A stretch of 51,110 bases of DNA from Ichthyophonus hoferi. Taxonomy: Eukaryota; Opisthokonta; Ichthyosporea; Ichthyophonida; Ichthyophonidae. The stretch is taken from positions 1 through 51,110 of the forward strand of contig NAOQ01000510.1 of assembly GCA_002751075.1 (NCBI GenBank), given 5' to 3'. Below the pieces are notes generated by a model that searched no databases, was not told the origin of the DNA, and saw nothing but the letters and a program-made list of their open reading frames with translations. A program made the translations under genes and the position numbers. This document shows, piece by piece, positions 24,320-36,470 of this stretch. How positions within the stretch are numbered: position 1 is the stretch's first letter; every line of letters begins with the position of its first letter.

Positions 24320-24769
24320 AATATTCCTCCTGCAGCATATAAGATAAGGGATAAAATCAGAGTAAGATATGATAATTTGCTTGGACAAAATTAGCAAATT
24401 ATTAAATAAATAAATAATAGTTATACATGGAATACATCCCATATTTAATCTTTGCAATGTAGCACTAAGTATGGACAGCCAAAAAAAGAAATTAAATAAT
24501 TAATTTATACAAAAAGGGAGGTTGAAGAAAATAAAGGTAAGGAAAACGAAAAGCTTGCATTGGAAATAAGAATATAATTCATTTACTAAATACGGCTGCT
24601 TTTTTTAGTGTATTGGGGTTTTGTCGTATTTTACCTCATATAAAAAACATTATGGAGATGATACTTGGGCTAATTTTAGGGTTTGGAATTTTAAATTATT
24701 AAAAACATTCATGTTTTCAAAAAGGGGAGAGTTCAGTTACAATTCATTTATAGATTTTAGATATTATTA

Positions 24770-25275
24770 ATTATACTATACTATATATTATTAAAAATTA
24801 TTAAAAATATGATAATATTTATTAATAATTATATTATACCATATATTATTAACTATATTTTATTATATGCTATGAATTATATTACAATATATAATATTAC
24901 TATATTGTATTATGAAGTAATAACTATAGTACATTATATATTATTAATTATATTATACTGTATACTATTAGCTATTTTGTACTATATATTATACTACTTA
25001 TTTAAAATATATTATACTATATATATAATTAATTATATTTTACTATTTACTATCAATTATATTACATTGTGTATTATGTATTATTAGCTATATTATACTA
25101 TATACTATTAATTTTTATTGAAAACTATATAATATTAATTATACTTTACGCTATGCTATTAATTGGATTATACTATATATTATTAATTATATTATACTAA
25201 ATACTATTAATGATCTTATACTATACAATATGAGCTATATTATATGATATATTATTAGCTATATTATGCAATAAA
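24770..25275. repeat. AT-only minisatellite
   Basis: About 500 bp almost free of G and C, built of imperfect units resembling TATTAATTATATTATACTAT. The open frame at 24809-25087 is an artefact of this composition. Confidence 0.8.
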
Positions 25276-25813
25276 TTATACCTATTCACCTACCTTGTGG
25301 TACCTGAAGAGTGAACAAATTGTGTCGGTTTCTGGCCAATGTAAAAACTACGGATATGACATTTTCCTGAAGATATACTAAAATATTTTAATTAAGAGCA
25401 CGACATAAGCAAACATATTAAATAATGCAAACTTTTTTTTTTTTTAAAAAAAAAAGAGAAGTTATATATATAAAAAACCTATTTTAGGATAAGTATGAGC
25501 GAGTCTAGCTAGGATCGGTTCAAATTTTCCTAACCAATATTAAATAAAAAGTCGATGGAAATGAAATTATTTATCTGCCTTTTGTATGAGCTAATCTACA
25601 CTGAATATTATTTAGCTCATTTTTTTCCTGTAAATAATCAAAAAATCAACTTAATCGCAGAAAAAAAATACCAATCTAAAAATAATTACATCAACATACT
25701 ATGAATTTGAAAGATACTGAAGAACTTCAAATAGGCTTACGAACGTTGACAGATTTTCCAAACAACCAACAACAAACGTTGCGATCCAAACATAACCACG
25801 CTTTATTTAGTAG
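25276..25813. other. AT-rich spacer without a recognisable gene
   Basis: Homopolymer A and T runs near 25430-25455; nothing coding seen. Confidence 0.45.
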
Positions 25814-27375
25814 TGTTGAAACATGAATATTCAATTAATTCGGGTATTTCTTTATATAGCTATAAGCATTTCCAGGGGTTCCCAGAAATAATTCGACAAA
25901 TTCCAAAATTGAGTAACAAATCCCTACATAAATAGATAGATCCCAACAATAAATGGACATTCAAATATATATGAAAAACAACATAATAACAAAGGAAATT
26001 GAAGGATTTTTTTTTGTTTTGTTATTTTTACTAGAGGAATTGTATTTTTTGAATACATTTTTTACAATTTTTTGAACGAAAAATTGTTAATCAAGAAGAA
26101 AAAAAGAATAATTGAAAAATTCTTTATTCGTTAACATTTATAACAGAATGTGAAGAAAGATGAATGAAGGTTTACGTGGGACATTACAAGAGTCCGTAAT
26201 TTTCCAATTTTTTTTTTTTTCTAATTAATGATTTTTTATTCCAAAAATGGTAGAAAATGTATGCGAAATAATACAATTCCTTCAGTAAAAAGAGAAAAAA
26301 ATGTAAATTTCTTTCAATTTCCTCTAAATCATTCTATTTCGTTTTTTTATATATATATACATACTCAAAATCTCTACTTATTGTTGGAATTTTCCCATTT
26401 TCTGTAGGGATTTGTCGAATTATTTCCGGGAACCCCTGTAATATTATTAACAATTATTATTATATGCAGCTTGAGAAAATAACTAGCGCAATCTGCCGGT
26501 TATAAATGGTGATCTATTGAAATCGAACCAGCCAATGGCGGAGATCCTGCAACTAATATAACAAGCCATTTCAAATCGTATGCTTTGGGGTTCAGATAGC
26601 ACATCGCTTAGGCCTGCCTAAGGCAAATCTTACTGATTTGTTTAAGAATAAAAATGTGTCTAAACATATCAGTACTCCGTGCATGCAAATGAACACGTTC
26701 AAACGCCCCTTGATTTGTTATTCTATCTCCTTCTAAACGAATATAGGTCACAGGAACGCTCCTGTATTTACTTATTATTCCCAACATGGTAGCAGCCGTC
26801 AGCTGTTTGACGCCAGATACCAGAGCCTACAATAGAGCCAGAACCAGAGCCCACAACAGAACCAAAGCCATAGCCCGAGCCAGGGCGAGCAGAAACATTT
26901 AGCATACAGTTTGGTAAACTGTCTCCCGTTTTTCTTTTTACATTGGATGCCATACCACAGTCACTTCCGAATGTCATCAGGAATTATCTAGCTCATTTAG
27001 TGAGCGACAAGCCCACGGCTAAGTAGTCACTATGTTAAAGTTCTTTTCGTACTCCTTTACATATTTTTTACGTTTTAGGTGAAATACTTTGCCTAGACCA
27101 AGGAGCATAAAGCAGAAATACTCAATTAATTTGAGTTTATCTTTATATAGGTATAAGAATTTAGTATTATTAACAATTATTATTACATGTTAGCATGGGA
27201 AAATAGCTAGATCTTTTGGTGTTAAACGGCAATCAAGATGATCTATCAAAATTGAGCCAGCCAATGGTAGAGATCCTGCAAAAGGACACGCTGAAGCACC
27301 TCTCAGTATTCTTTCTTCTTCCAAACGAATATAGGTCAGAGGAACGCTCCCCGTTTCCACTTACTATTCCCAACC
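25814..27375 (+). mobile_element. family A element copy 2, with nested MITE
   Basis: The 5' LTR runs from 25814 (TGTTGAAACATG) to 26786 (CCCAACA) and is interrupted by a 566-bp DNA element. A TGGTAGCAG primer-binding-site-like sequence follows at 26787. The interior (26787-27105) keeps the GAGCCA/GAACCA tract and ends 'CTAGACCAAGGAG' before the 3' LTR (27106-27375), which is shortened. The flank GTAG is present on both sides, consistent with a target duplication of 4-5 bp. The interior lacks polymerase functions. Older or more damaged than the 10.3-kb copy. Confidence 0.65.
25873..26438. mobile_element. 566-bp MITE, Tc1/mariner-like by TA target site, nested in an LTR
   Basis: Terminal inverted repeats of about 30 bp start CAGGGGTTCCCAGAAATAAT and end with the complement (..ATTATTTCCGGGAACCCCTG). 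The uninterrupted LTR copies read GCATT-TA-ATATT here; this copy reads GCATT-TC-[element]-TA-ATATT, which fits a TA target duplication with one flank mutated. The interior is AT-rich with partly complementary halves and no transposase. Confidence 0.7.
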
Positions 27376-28595
27376 AGTAGGAACTGCCCTAAAATTAAAA
27401 TATTCAAAATAACGTCACGAGTATTTTCAGAGAAATAAAACGAAGTGCTCAACTTCTTTATAAACGCCAAAAACTGGACCATATTACAATAATCGCGTTA
27501 AGTTTACAGCTTAGCAATCGTGTTACTTGAGCAAATTATATTTCTATTGGGCTACTAAAAAACCCTGAGCTATTTTTAGATATCTTACATTCTATTCACC
27601 AATAATGCCTAACTAAAATAAGGCTAAAATTAATTCCAAATGATATTTGTAGAATATCATTGGCCAGAGACTACAATGTATTATGTATTTATCGAATATT
27701 TATTCGTCAACACTTGAAATAAAAAATAAAGCATCGCATTAAATTTGATAGGGGTTATTAAAGACACTACCTTCAGCAATATATATGGTGACTGTTGCCA
27801 AAAGAATACCTGGAGGTTCGCCACCATTGTTATAAGATTGTAATCAACAATACTATTACATAGATATAGACATATTATACTTACGTTTACCTGGATAATT
27901 CCTACCTTGACTTGGTACTGTTTAAATATATATATATAGCGAGGCCTTCATTTTTTACAACCAATTAACGATAGGTGCCTTATGATTGTAAGGCTAAAAT
28001 ACCATTCATTTTATGTTTACATGGACGCTGTAAGATTATATGTATGCATGCATATTCTGACAGATATATAGTCTAGGAGATATGGTTTTTATATATAATT
28101 TAGGACCGATTTGAAGCAATCTAGGGTCCTTTCTGGTTAATACCAGATCTAGTTGTGAGAGATTCACTCTATTTGGCCGTCTCTTAGGATATAATAACTA
28201 TGCTATCGATATATCGTCAGTCATCCATATATCCCCATGCATGCTAATAATTAGTCTTAAATTAAGTAATACTTGTCTACACTGATTTCTTAAGACCCTC
28301 ACGCTTACATAGGTTATTCTTATATTTGTAACATTAGTAGCCAAGCCACATAAAATTATTAATTTTAATGCGCGCTATTGCATGCTGGCCCGATATCCAA
28401 TAGCTGGTCATATACCGTAATTTGGTAATTTCTGGTCACCCGTGAATATGTTTTTGCTTGCCCTCCTTCAATGTGAACTGTACTTCTTCCTGCAAAGGTG
28501 CTGGTACAAACTATCACCAATAAGAAATATGAAGAAGTCCTGAATCATATACAACAAAGCACTGAACAAGTCAATTATAAAAATTAGGTATTTGC
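27376..28595. other. stretch without a recognisable gene
   Basis: AT-rich; no exon series found. The right end is the 3' flank of the minus-strand ZIP gene, with an AATAAA on the minus strand at 28601-28596, about 280 bp past its stop, as a possible poly(A) signal. Confidence 0.4.
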
Positions 28596-28880
28596 TTTAT
28601 TTATGAGGCATACAAATTAGATTTTCAATCAAACTTCACATATTGGGCCAGCCAAAATGTTCTGAGGTCAAGAAAAAAAAAAGTCAGCTAGAAGCAATCC
28701 CTCCTACACATACCTCCAAAGTACTTTTTTTTTAGAAATGTAATAGGGTAATATTTGTATAGAGAAAGGTTGCATCTTATCTAAACCTTAAAAAAAAAAA
28801 AAAAAGAACTACAATTGAATATTCAAGCCAAAACTCTCATCGTTCGTTATATCTATTTAGCTATATAATAATATGAATAA

Positions 28881-30011
28881 CTAAGCCCATATGGCTGCAA
28901 TTGCCATGATTCCAAATCCCAAGTACCACAGTGCAAACCGATACCAGTTGTGTAGCCGCGGAAGAGGACAATTAGGATGTGCGTCTTCCTTAAGAATTAA
29001 CGCTCCTACATACAAAAAACTACCTGCCGACACAGCAATAAGGCATCCACTAAGTATTTGTACATGACTACCTAGTGAACTTAAAGCTAAGCCTATAGCA
29101 ATTCCTACTGGTGTCACACATGCAAACAAAATAAGCAGGATAGCTACCAGAGTGGGGCTAAGCGTTGACTTCATAAATGCATTTCCAATAACAAAAGCTG
29201 CCACACCTTTATGTGCAACAATTGCCGCAAATGTAGGCCAAACTGTTTCCATAGTAGGTTCTACTCCTAGACCCAGTCCGCCAAAAAATGAATGTACGGA
29301 AACAGCTGCAAGCAAAGTTAAGGCGAAGAAAGTTGTCCGAACATCGGAGGGCTTGCTATGCTCCTCAGATACGCGATCAATTGATATCTCAGCTACATAT
29401 GTATCACATGGAATAACTATACCTGGACTGTCATTCTTTTTACTTTGCGGTGCTTGCGACTCGAGATCTTTTTCAATTGAATGATTTGATATATTAGGTA
29501 TACCACAAGCTGCTGTTATACTCCCTGTATCTTTAGAGGAATGGGGTGGTATATGCAAGTTTTCAGTATGTGCGAATTCAGAGTTATGAGCGTTAGAGGA
29601 GCTGATGTCATCAGTATCACTCGCGTACTCCTCGTGGGAATTATGATTCTGACCGCCATGCACGTGAGGGACCAGTCCACCTCTTTTCATCTCCTGGCCA
29701 TATTTTTGTATCAGTTCGCCTAGCAATACATCTTCGCACAAATATATCATAGCAAATCCAGAGCCAGCAAGAAGGAATGACATGGGGTAATTGGGGTAGA
29801 ATATGGACAATGTCGTAGTTGCATCTCCAAGCATATGAAGTAGCCCTACCCCGATGATAACCCCTGACCCAAAAGCATTTATATAGCCGATTACTAGTGC
29901 CAGTCTATTTTTTTCAAGTCTCTTTAAGGCAAACACCAAGAGACCACATAGACCTGTGACAAATGTGCCTGCCGCAGCAATTCCCTTAATTACAGGTAAA
30001 CTAAGCGCCAT
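28881..30011 (-). CDS. ZIP-family (SLC39) zinc/divalent-metal transporter
   Basis: A 376-residue intronless frame with the full ZIP layout. ZIP proteins carry Zn2+ or Fe2+ into the cytosol, across the plasma membrane or out of organelles. Hydrophobic segments lie at about 10-28, 38-60 and 76-92, then a long hydrophilic loop (about 105-225) with a His cluster (HVHGGQNHNSHEE, residues 116-128), then segments at about 226-250, 258-280, 285-310, 318-340 and 357-375. The fourth helix carries H240-S-F-F-G-G, and the fifth carries H267-K-G-V-A-A-F, matching the ZIP signatures HSxxxG and HKxxxxF of the ZIP1-3-like branch. That branch usually has Glu where this protein has Gly244. Length and the start MALSLPV just before helix 1 are normal. 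The exact metal cannot be told from sequence. Confidence 0.93.
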   Translation of the reverse strand: MALSLPVIKGIAAAGTFVTGLCGLLVFALKRLEKNRLALVIGYINAFGSGVIIGVGLLHMLGDATTTLSIFYPNYPMSFLLAGSGFAMIYLCEDVLLGELIQKYGQEMKRGGLVPHVHGGQNHNSHEEYASDTDDISSSNAHNSEFAHTENLHIPPHSSKDTGSITAACGIPNISNHSIEKDLESQAPQSKKNDSPGIVIPCDTYVAEISIDRVSEEHSKPSDVRTTFFALTLLAAVSVHSFFGGLGLGVEPTMETVWPTFAAIVAHKGVAAFVIGNAFMKSTLSPTLVAILLILFACVTPVGIAIGLALSSLGSHVQILSGCLIAVSAGSFLYVGALILKEDAHPNCPLPRLHNWYRFALWYLGFGIMAIAAIWA

Positions 30012-30798
30012 CCTTGAATCTTTCCGTGTGGAGTGATAAGCGCCGCGGGAGATGATTTGTTTTTTTTAATTATTTATTAAGTATATGGAAAAAACAAACC
30101 AATGGTTTCAAAACTCTTAGCATACGATACTACGATACTATTTTTCTCCACAATGACCTTCGTGCTCAGCAATATATATATGCGAGCCACATCACATGAC
30201 GGTATGATTGGTCCAGTGACGCCATTACATAGATTGCACACATGGTAGTCATGGTTGAATATTTGTTTATGAGGTAGGGTAAATATTAATTTGCAAAGGT
30301 TATATAGGAAACTATTGGACCTCAATTAAAACTATTTAACCCAAGTTTCGCTAATAGATTTGCTTTTCACATTGTCATTGGCTAAGTGACGCCAATTAAA
30401 AAACCAAAAACCAAAATAAAAAATAGAAAAATGATTGAGGGAACATCTATTGTTGCCATATTTCAAATTTAGGAAAGATCCCTATGCATCCATATAGCTA
30501 CTGATGGGATATTGCCATTGGCGATTTACTAAAAGTAAATTCATTTGTTATTGGTACTAAGTAGAAAACTGGTTCGTGAGGTTTAAATCAATATATTTCC
30601 ATTTAAGTACATTCTGTCAGCAGCATTTGCATAGTTATTGGCTTAAAGTGGGGCTCTACCAGACAATTTCAATATACTAGTTAGTAACTATTGCAGCTCT
30701 AATTGATACCAAATTTACTTCCGTTTATGCTTATAGATACTGAGATAGTGACTTCTTTCTGATATTGTCAATGTTACCTTCATTGCTAGGTCTTAAGG
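30012..30798. other. upstream region of the ZIP gene; no other gene
   Basis: It contains several ATTGG/CCAAT pentamers (for example near 30207, 30377 and 30518). No TATA box can be singled out. The frame at 30077-30325 has no family resemblance. Confidence 0.35.
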
Positions 30799-31251
30799 TG
30801 TTTGGAATAAAAAGTGGAGACCGATGGAAACAGGATTGGAATGAATTTGTTCCGCGGGGAGCGTTCCTATGACTTAATACTTGTTTAGAAGGAGAAGGAA
30901 TACCGAATTAACCGGTGTTTTAACGTATCCCTTTGCATACAAGGTGTACAGATATGTTAAGACATATTTTTATTTATGAACAAATCAGCAGGACTTGTCA
31001 TAGCCAGGATGCCTGTAAACAAAAAGTTATCTGGTTCCTCAATTTCCTCGAAATGGCTTATTATATAGTCGTAGGACCTCTGCCATTGGCTGGTTCAGTT
31101 TTAATCGATGGTTTTGGATGGGCTTTTAAAGCCAATAGATTACAACAACTATTTATTCAGACAACATATGCAATAGTAATTGCTAATAACATTAAACAGT
31201 TATAGCTATATAAATAAATACGTAAATTATTTAAATATTGCTTTTTTAACA
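30799..31251 (-). mobile_element. solo family A LTR, reverse orientation
   Basis: Ends match the family (minus strand starts TGTTAAAAAAGC and ends ..CCAAACA). No interior or second LTR nearby. The frame at 30933-31205 on the plus strand is its shadow. Confidence 0.65.
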
Positions 31252-31706
31252 TAAGATATTCCAAGCGTCACAAGTAATAAGTTACTAGTAGTGAGATCAT
31301 TGCAAATTAGTGACATGACTTTAGTGAGCCATTGGCATGTCAATAGTTGATATTCAATCTTTGTACTGTTACTCATAATAGACATAATTACCTCTAAGAA
31401 AGGCTAGATTTCCTCAGAAATTAGTAACTCTATTTTTCGGTATCTACCTCGGTGGTTAATCCGTATTTGTATAAAGTATTATTACCATGAAAAGATGAGC
31501 CAGGGCTTGCTTGATTTCTTAATTCAGGAATAAGTTTGCTTATGTGAAACTATTGAAGACCTAAATCGGATCTTGAAACATATAAGCCAATTGGAAAAAC
31601 GCTTTTAATTGTTTTCTTTGCTATTATCCCACACTTAAATAGATCTGAGGCCCATCAAATTAGCAGCACTTTGTCATACGCTAAATATATAATCCAAACA
31701 CTAAAT
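31252..31706. other. spacer without a recognisable gene
   Basis: Nothing coding or repeated recognised. Confidence 0.4.
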
Positions 31707-32345
31707 TGGTTAAACAAGGATATTAAATTAATTTGGGCATTTCTTTATATAGTTATAATCATTTAATATTAGTAGCAATTACTATTACAAATCTAGTCTG
31801 GAAAAATGGGTGATGCAATCTATTGGTGTTAAATGTCAATTCAAGATGATTGATCAAAATGGAGCCAGCCAATGGCAGAGGTCTTGTAACTATATAATAA
31901 GCCATTTCAGATCATGTTTGGAGTCCAGATAATTCATTGCTTAAGCATCCTGCCTAACACAATTCTTACCGACTTATTTAATATTAAAACCAAGTCTTAA
32001 TATATCTGTAATTTGTGTATGCAAAGGGACCTATTAAAATTCCCTTTAATTCAGTAATTCCTTTCCTAAACGAATACAGATTACAAGAACACTCTTGTTT
32101 TACTATTCCAAACATGACAACAGAGAACGCTTAAGGAGTTTAACTTGGTTAAAAAACCTAGTAATTCTATTAATTCAACAATCCATGAATGCTAAAAACA
32201 CTTTACCCCCAACTCTGCATCCATCTACTGGCCTCTATATGACGAGAATTACTTTTTATACATCCATACACTGTCTTCAAATCTAATTTTGAAATATCAA
32301 CATTTCCAGCATCAAAGTGACACCAAGGTAATGTACTGCCATTTT
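31707..32345 (+). mobile_element. family A LTR with adjoining interior, copy lacking its 3' half
   Basis: The LTR spans 31707-32114 and is followed by a degenerate primer-site-like TGACAACAGAG. Sequence to about 32345 matches the family A interior at 11310-11470 (landmarks 'CTTTACCCCCAACTCTGCAT' and 'TCAAAGTGACACCAAGGTA'). Similarity stops near 32345, where the copia fossil on the other strand begins. Old and broken. Confidence 0.6.
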
Positions 32346-32349
32346 CCAG

Positions 32350-35300
32350 GTGGGTTTGGTAGATTTCCTAGTGTAGCAGGCAAGGTAACTAACTGAAAAT
32401 TGTTAATCAAGACAGCTAGACTTTGCAATTCATAGGAGACATTGAATCAGGGTTTAGCTGGCAATAATGTCATATGGTTCTGGGTCCTGGTTTGGAGTGA
32501 CTGTAAGATTTGATTAGGTCTTTAATATAGCCAATATGGGACAGCTTGATGTTTTCATCATTTGTCTTTAAGGTTTATTCTAGGAGGTCAGTAGGCCACC
32601 CTTTTTTCTTGGTGGGAAAACACTCAAAGAATGTTTTGATGAGGGCTGCCTAATTATTCAAGTGTTCTGAGATGACAAGTATTAACATAACTGCATAGTG
32701 CCAAGAATAGGCTTGTGATATAGGACATAAATAAACAGGTGCCTTTTTCTGACATATGCATGACTTGGGTGTGTAGAAATTTATTTATTATGTAGTTTCA
32801 TTGAAGGGAAAGAAAGCAGTTTGATATGGATATGTTAGTAGCAGTATGTCCAAAGTTATTAGTAAAATGAATATGTTGAATTAAGGTAGTTTGAGCTGGT
32901 CATGTAATGGGAACCATGCATGAGGAGGGGCCCAGATCATCAAAAAATGATGGAATTCATAGTGAGTAGTAAATTCTAATAATAAATTGGAATCAGAATG
33001 AAGTAAAAGTTGTGCATGGAGGAGAAAAATATCTTCTTGCCATGGGTAGCTATATGGGGAAAAGGTGTAGCTCACAGATGCAGTTGCTTATTCATTATTA
33101 AAGGAGATGGAACAATTAAAATTGTGAAAAACAGTGATGGAGAAGAGATTGTGGTTGATGCTGGGTACCTAAAGAACATTATGAAGGATGATGTCCTTGG
33201 TGGTACCATCAATATGAGATTGGAAGGTAATTGTGCCATAGTGAGTAGCGTGCATAGTGGTTCCATTGACAAGGTTGAAGTTAAATGCAAGAGATTTAAA
33301 GATAGCAAATGCTTCTTGATGTATGCATAGGTGATGGAAATATTTATTGTTTACTAGGAAACTTCTAATGGAGAACAGGCTTGATGGTTGGTGGTTCTTA
33401 GTAAGATTAATTTTTGCTGTAGGAAAGGTGGCAATGGGTGTGGTTGTAGTGCACACTGTGGCTAAAGAATATAAGACTTCACTGTGTTAACATGTGGCAT
33501 GCAAGGTAAACCTGAGTGGAACTTATAATTTATTAATTTGACAGCTGGTGTGGGTAAATTGATGGAGCATGGTGTATTACCATTGCCAGTGGGTGAAGGA
33601 ATGCTGGGAGTCATTCTGCTTGATGAGGAATATATCTTTCTGAAGTTGGGTCCATTTTTTCTAAGGAAACATTTGGCAGTAGTTTGAGTGTTATAGGGAT
33701 CAGTGTGGTACTGACACGGGGATTTTCTTGGGTACTGCATATAATTCTAATCTTTTTGGTTGGCACATTGGGGTGATCTCTGAGTAGCAGGCATGTGCTC
33801 AAAGGTGGTGATTGCTTTTATTTTAGCTATTGCATTGTAGAAGTTGACCGGTTTGGTTGAGCATTAGTTTGAAGCACATTAATCGTAGGTTATAAACTAG
33901 CGGAGCTCCTAAGAGATTTATTACTCATGGAACATCATAAACTTCCATGGTGATTGTAAGGGAAGATCCTTCCAGGCAGTTAGCTAGGCTGCTGCATATA
34001 TTTAATCAAGAACTGCGTAGGCATTTCTGTATGTTTAAATAACATTTCTGTAAGATCATTGTAGGTGTGATTAGATTTATTTTCAGCTGTTGTTCTAACA
34101 ATTGAAGCTTATTGTAAGCTATTGTATAATGTCAGGATCCTTGATGAAAGCATTATGGTGTTTATCTTGGCTGATGGAATAATGAATATATGAACGGTAT
34201 ATTAATTATCCCATCAGGCAATAATTGTTCAGTACAATAAATATTTGTGTGATTGATATAAGTTAAACCATATTGCAATCTATTTTTACAATTAGTTGTC
34301 TGCACACCATCAAACTATTTCTTCTATTCAATCCTGGAGCAAGGTTTGGGTCTGAGAGTTGGTAATGAAAATTAATCGATATTTGCTTTATTAAAAGAAT
34401 AGTTTGGTTGTGTCAGATTGGTGCATTGATGCCGACAGATCTTGGACCAAATGAAGAGATGGAATTGGTCTAGTAGTAACTGCAGTGGTGGGAAATTGAG
34501 TGTTGGTGTCTATAGTCATGCTTTTGGCAAGTAATTTGCCAAAAGCATTTACTCTAATTTTTAGGTTCTCCACATTGCAGCAAATGGTTGGAAGAATGTA
34601 TTCTTGCTGGGTCACAAATTGATGAACAAGGTCTAGTTGTAGTTGAATTGACTATTGTAACTTTATATAGAATGGATCAGTCTCTGTATGCAGTCATGTA
34701 GAGGAGCTGGTGCCTGCCACGAATGTCTGCGCTTGTGTTAGGTTTTAAGTGTTAGATAGGTAATTAACTTGTATTTGTGCAGGTGTTGATGAAGTTACTA
34801 ATGGTTTAACAGTCATCTTGTCAATTGTATGGAAAAGTGGTGGGCTAGAGTTATGAGGGCTGAAAATAGGGTTGGTGCTAGGTGTTGAGTTACAGAAATT
34901 AAAGGTGATGCTGGTAGAGAGGTTGGATTTATAACAATTGATAGTGGCAGATTACTTTGCTTATGGAAGAATTCTTTTTTAAAGATAAAAGGTTAAATAA
35001 GTGAATTCTTATGAAAATGAAGTCTATGATGGATATTTAGATGGTTTTGTGTATGATGCAGTGAATTGTGTGTGCTAAGACTATGACCCTATTCTGATTT
35101 GAAAGTGATCTTCTTCAGTTGTAGGATATATGGTAGCTAAAGATCAAATCCTCATCTGGGGTCTGAATTTCTCCTGTCACTGGATCAATAGTTTCAGTAT
35201 GACAGTCAGTCGTTGTGGTTCTGTTGGGATCTAGAAATAAATATAATCTCTTAGCAAAGTTAAAATGTACTGAAAAGAATACTTCATTTAAATCAGCAAT

Positions 35301-35400
35301 TCCTATCTGATCCAGAATGTAAGTTCAATTAGGATGGACATATCCTAGTAATTGTGCTTGGTCCTTCTGGGATTTCCTGGGTATAGTGGGTACAGTTAAT
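32350..35400 (-). mobile_element. Ty1/copia element fossil (gag to integrase region)
   Basis: Read on the minus strand from right to left there are copia parts in the normal order. A gag-like stretch lies around 34615-34391. A protease-downstream region at 33456-33169 has residues such as NGTTMHATHYGTITFQ and ILHNVL, the family's 'G..T..I.L..VLYVP' block. A pre-integrase-like stretch follows near 33000-32881 (WAPPHAWFPLHD). Weaker integrase-like residues lie near 32700. No polymerase end was found. It is broken many times and is old. LTR ends could not be fixed; the extent is approximate. Confidence 0.55.
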
Positions 35401-35564
35401 TGAATTAATCTAGGTTAGATGGAGCAGTAATTTTCAACTTTTTATTGGATATTTGTCAGTCAGTTGGTTTATTGATATTTTCTAATGATTTTCCAATTGT
35501 ATACGTGTTAAGGACCATAAATAATTGTTGAAATCACTATTTCCAATTAAGGGATTTTGATTAC

Positions 35565-36470
35565 AAGTGGTCACCTTGCTCACTACCATTCCTGATTATA
35601 TCATGTAATCTTATAATTCCCTAGGTTTTAGCAATTTTAGAGTGCCAAGTGATACTGGAATAACCAGTTACTCCGTAACTCAGCATATCATATATTGCCA
35701 ACATCACATGAGGTATATATATTATAATAAAATATAATATATATATTCTGTATACATCTAAGTTAGTTAGTGAGTAGGTATGATAACTTAATAACTTTGC
35801 TAAAAATATTATAATCAGAAGAAATAAAATAAATTAGTACATCAGTATATAATCAATAAGTGTGGGCTTGAACCAATCCAAAACATAATATAATATATAT
35901 TACATAGAATGCTATGCTAAAATATTTAAACATTTGGTTTCTCAATTGTAACAAGTATAAAAGAAAGCTAGATGTACTAGCATTCTTTACAGTTCTAAGC
36001 ATACAAATACAATTAAAGACAGGAAAATACTTAAATAAACCAAACAATCAGTCTACACCTAATCAAGAAGCATCACAAATTATTTTCTCAATAATATTCA
36101 TTCTAAGCCAATTGATTATGCCCCAAGAATCACAACAGGAGCAAAGCACAATACGCAGATATATCTAACCAGAATAAATTTACATTTTGGAGCAAGCCAG
36201 ATTTTCTAATCTAGACAAGTCTTCCTTTCCGTCAATTTTTCCAAACCCAAGAGAATATGCACTAATCTAACTCCTGAAAAAAGAATGATCATTAACTACA
36301 AAACTACAGTAATCAATTCAGAGACAGGAGAAATTTAATTATTTGATAAAGACTCAACTTTTAGTCGTCACCAATAGGATTATAATCAAAAGTCCAATTG
36401 AAATCTTAATAAGAATACCAGCACATCTAGTCTTCTTTTATAGGTATAACAATTAAAAAGCCAAGTGTTA
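35565..36470 (+). mobile_element. family B repeat copy
   Basis: Same order of landmarks as 12285-13200: 'CCCTGATTA..T..TGTA' region, 'TTAGT..GTAGGTATGATAACTT', a TATAAAAGAAA box, 'CTTTACAGTTCTAAGCA', 'AATACTTAAATAAACC' and 'CCAATTGATTATG'. A degenerate coding-like tail follows to about 36470. Old. Confidence 0.5.

Noticed and set aside
24809-25087. 92-residue Ile/Tyr frame
   Set aside because: Product of the AT-only minisatellite.
26768-26977. Gly/Ser-rich minus-strand frame
   Set aside because: It is the reverse of the GAGCCA/GAACCA tract of a family A element.
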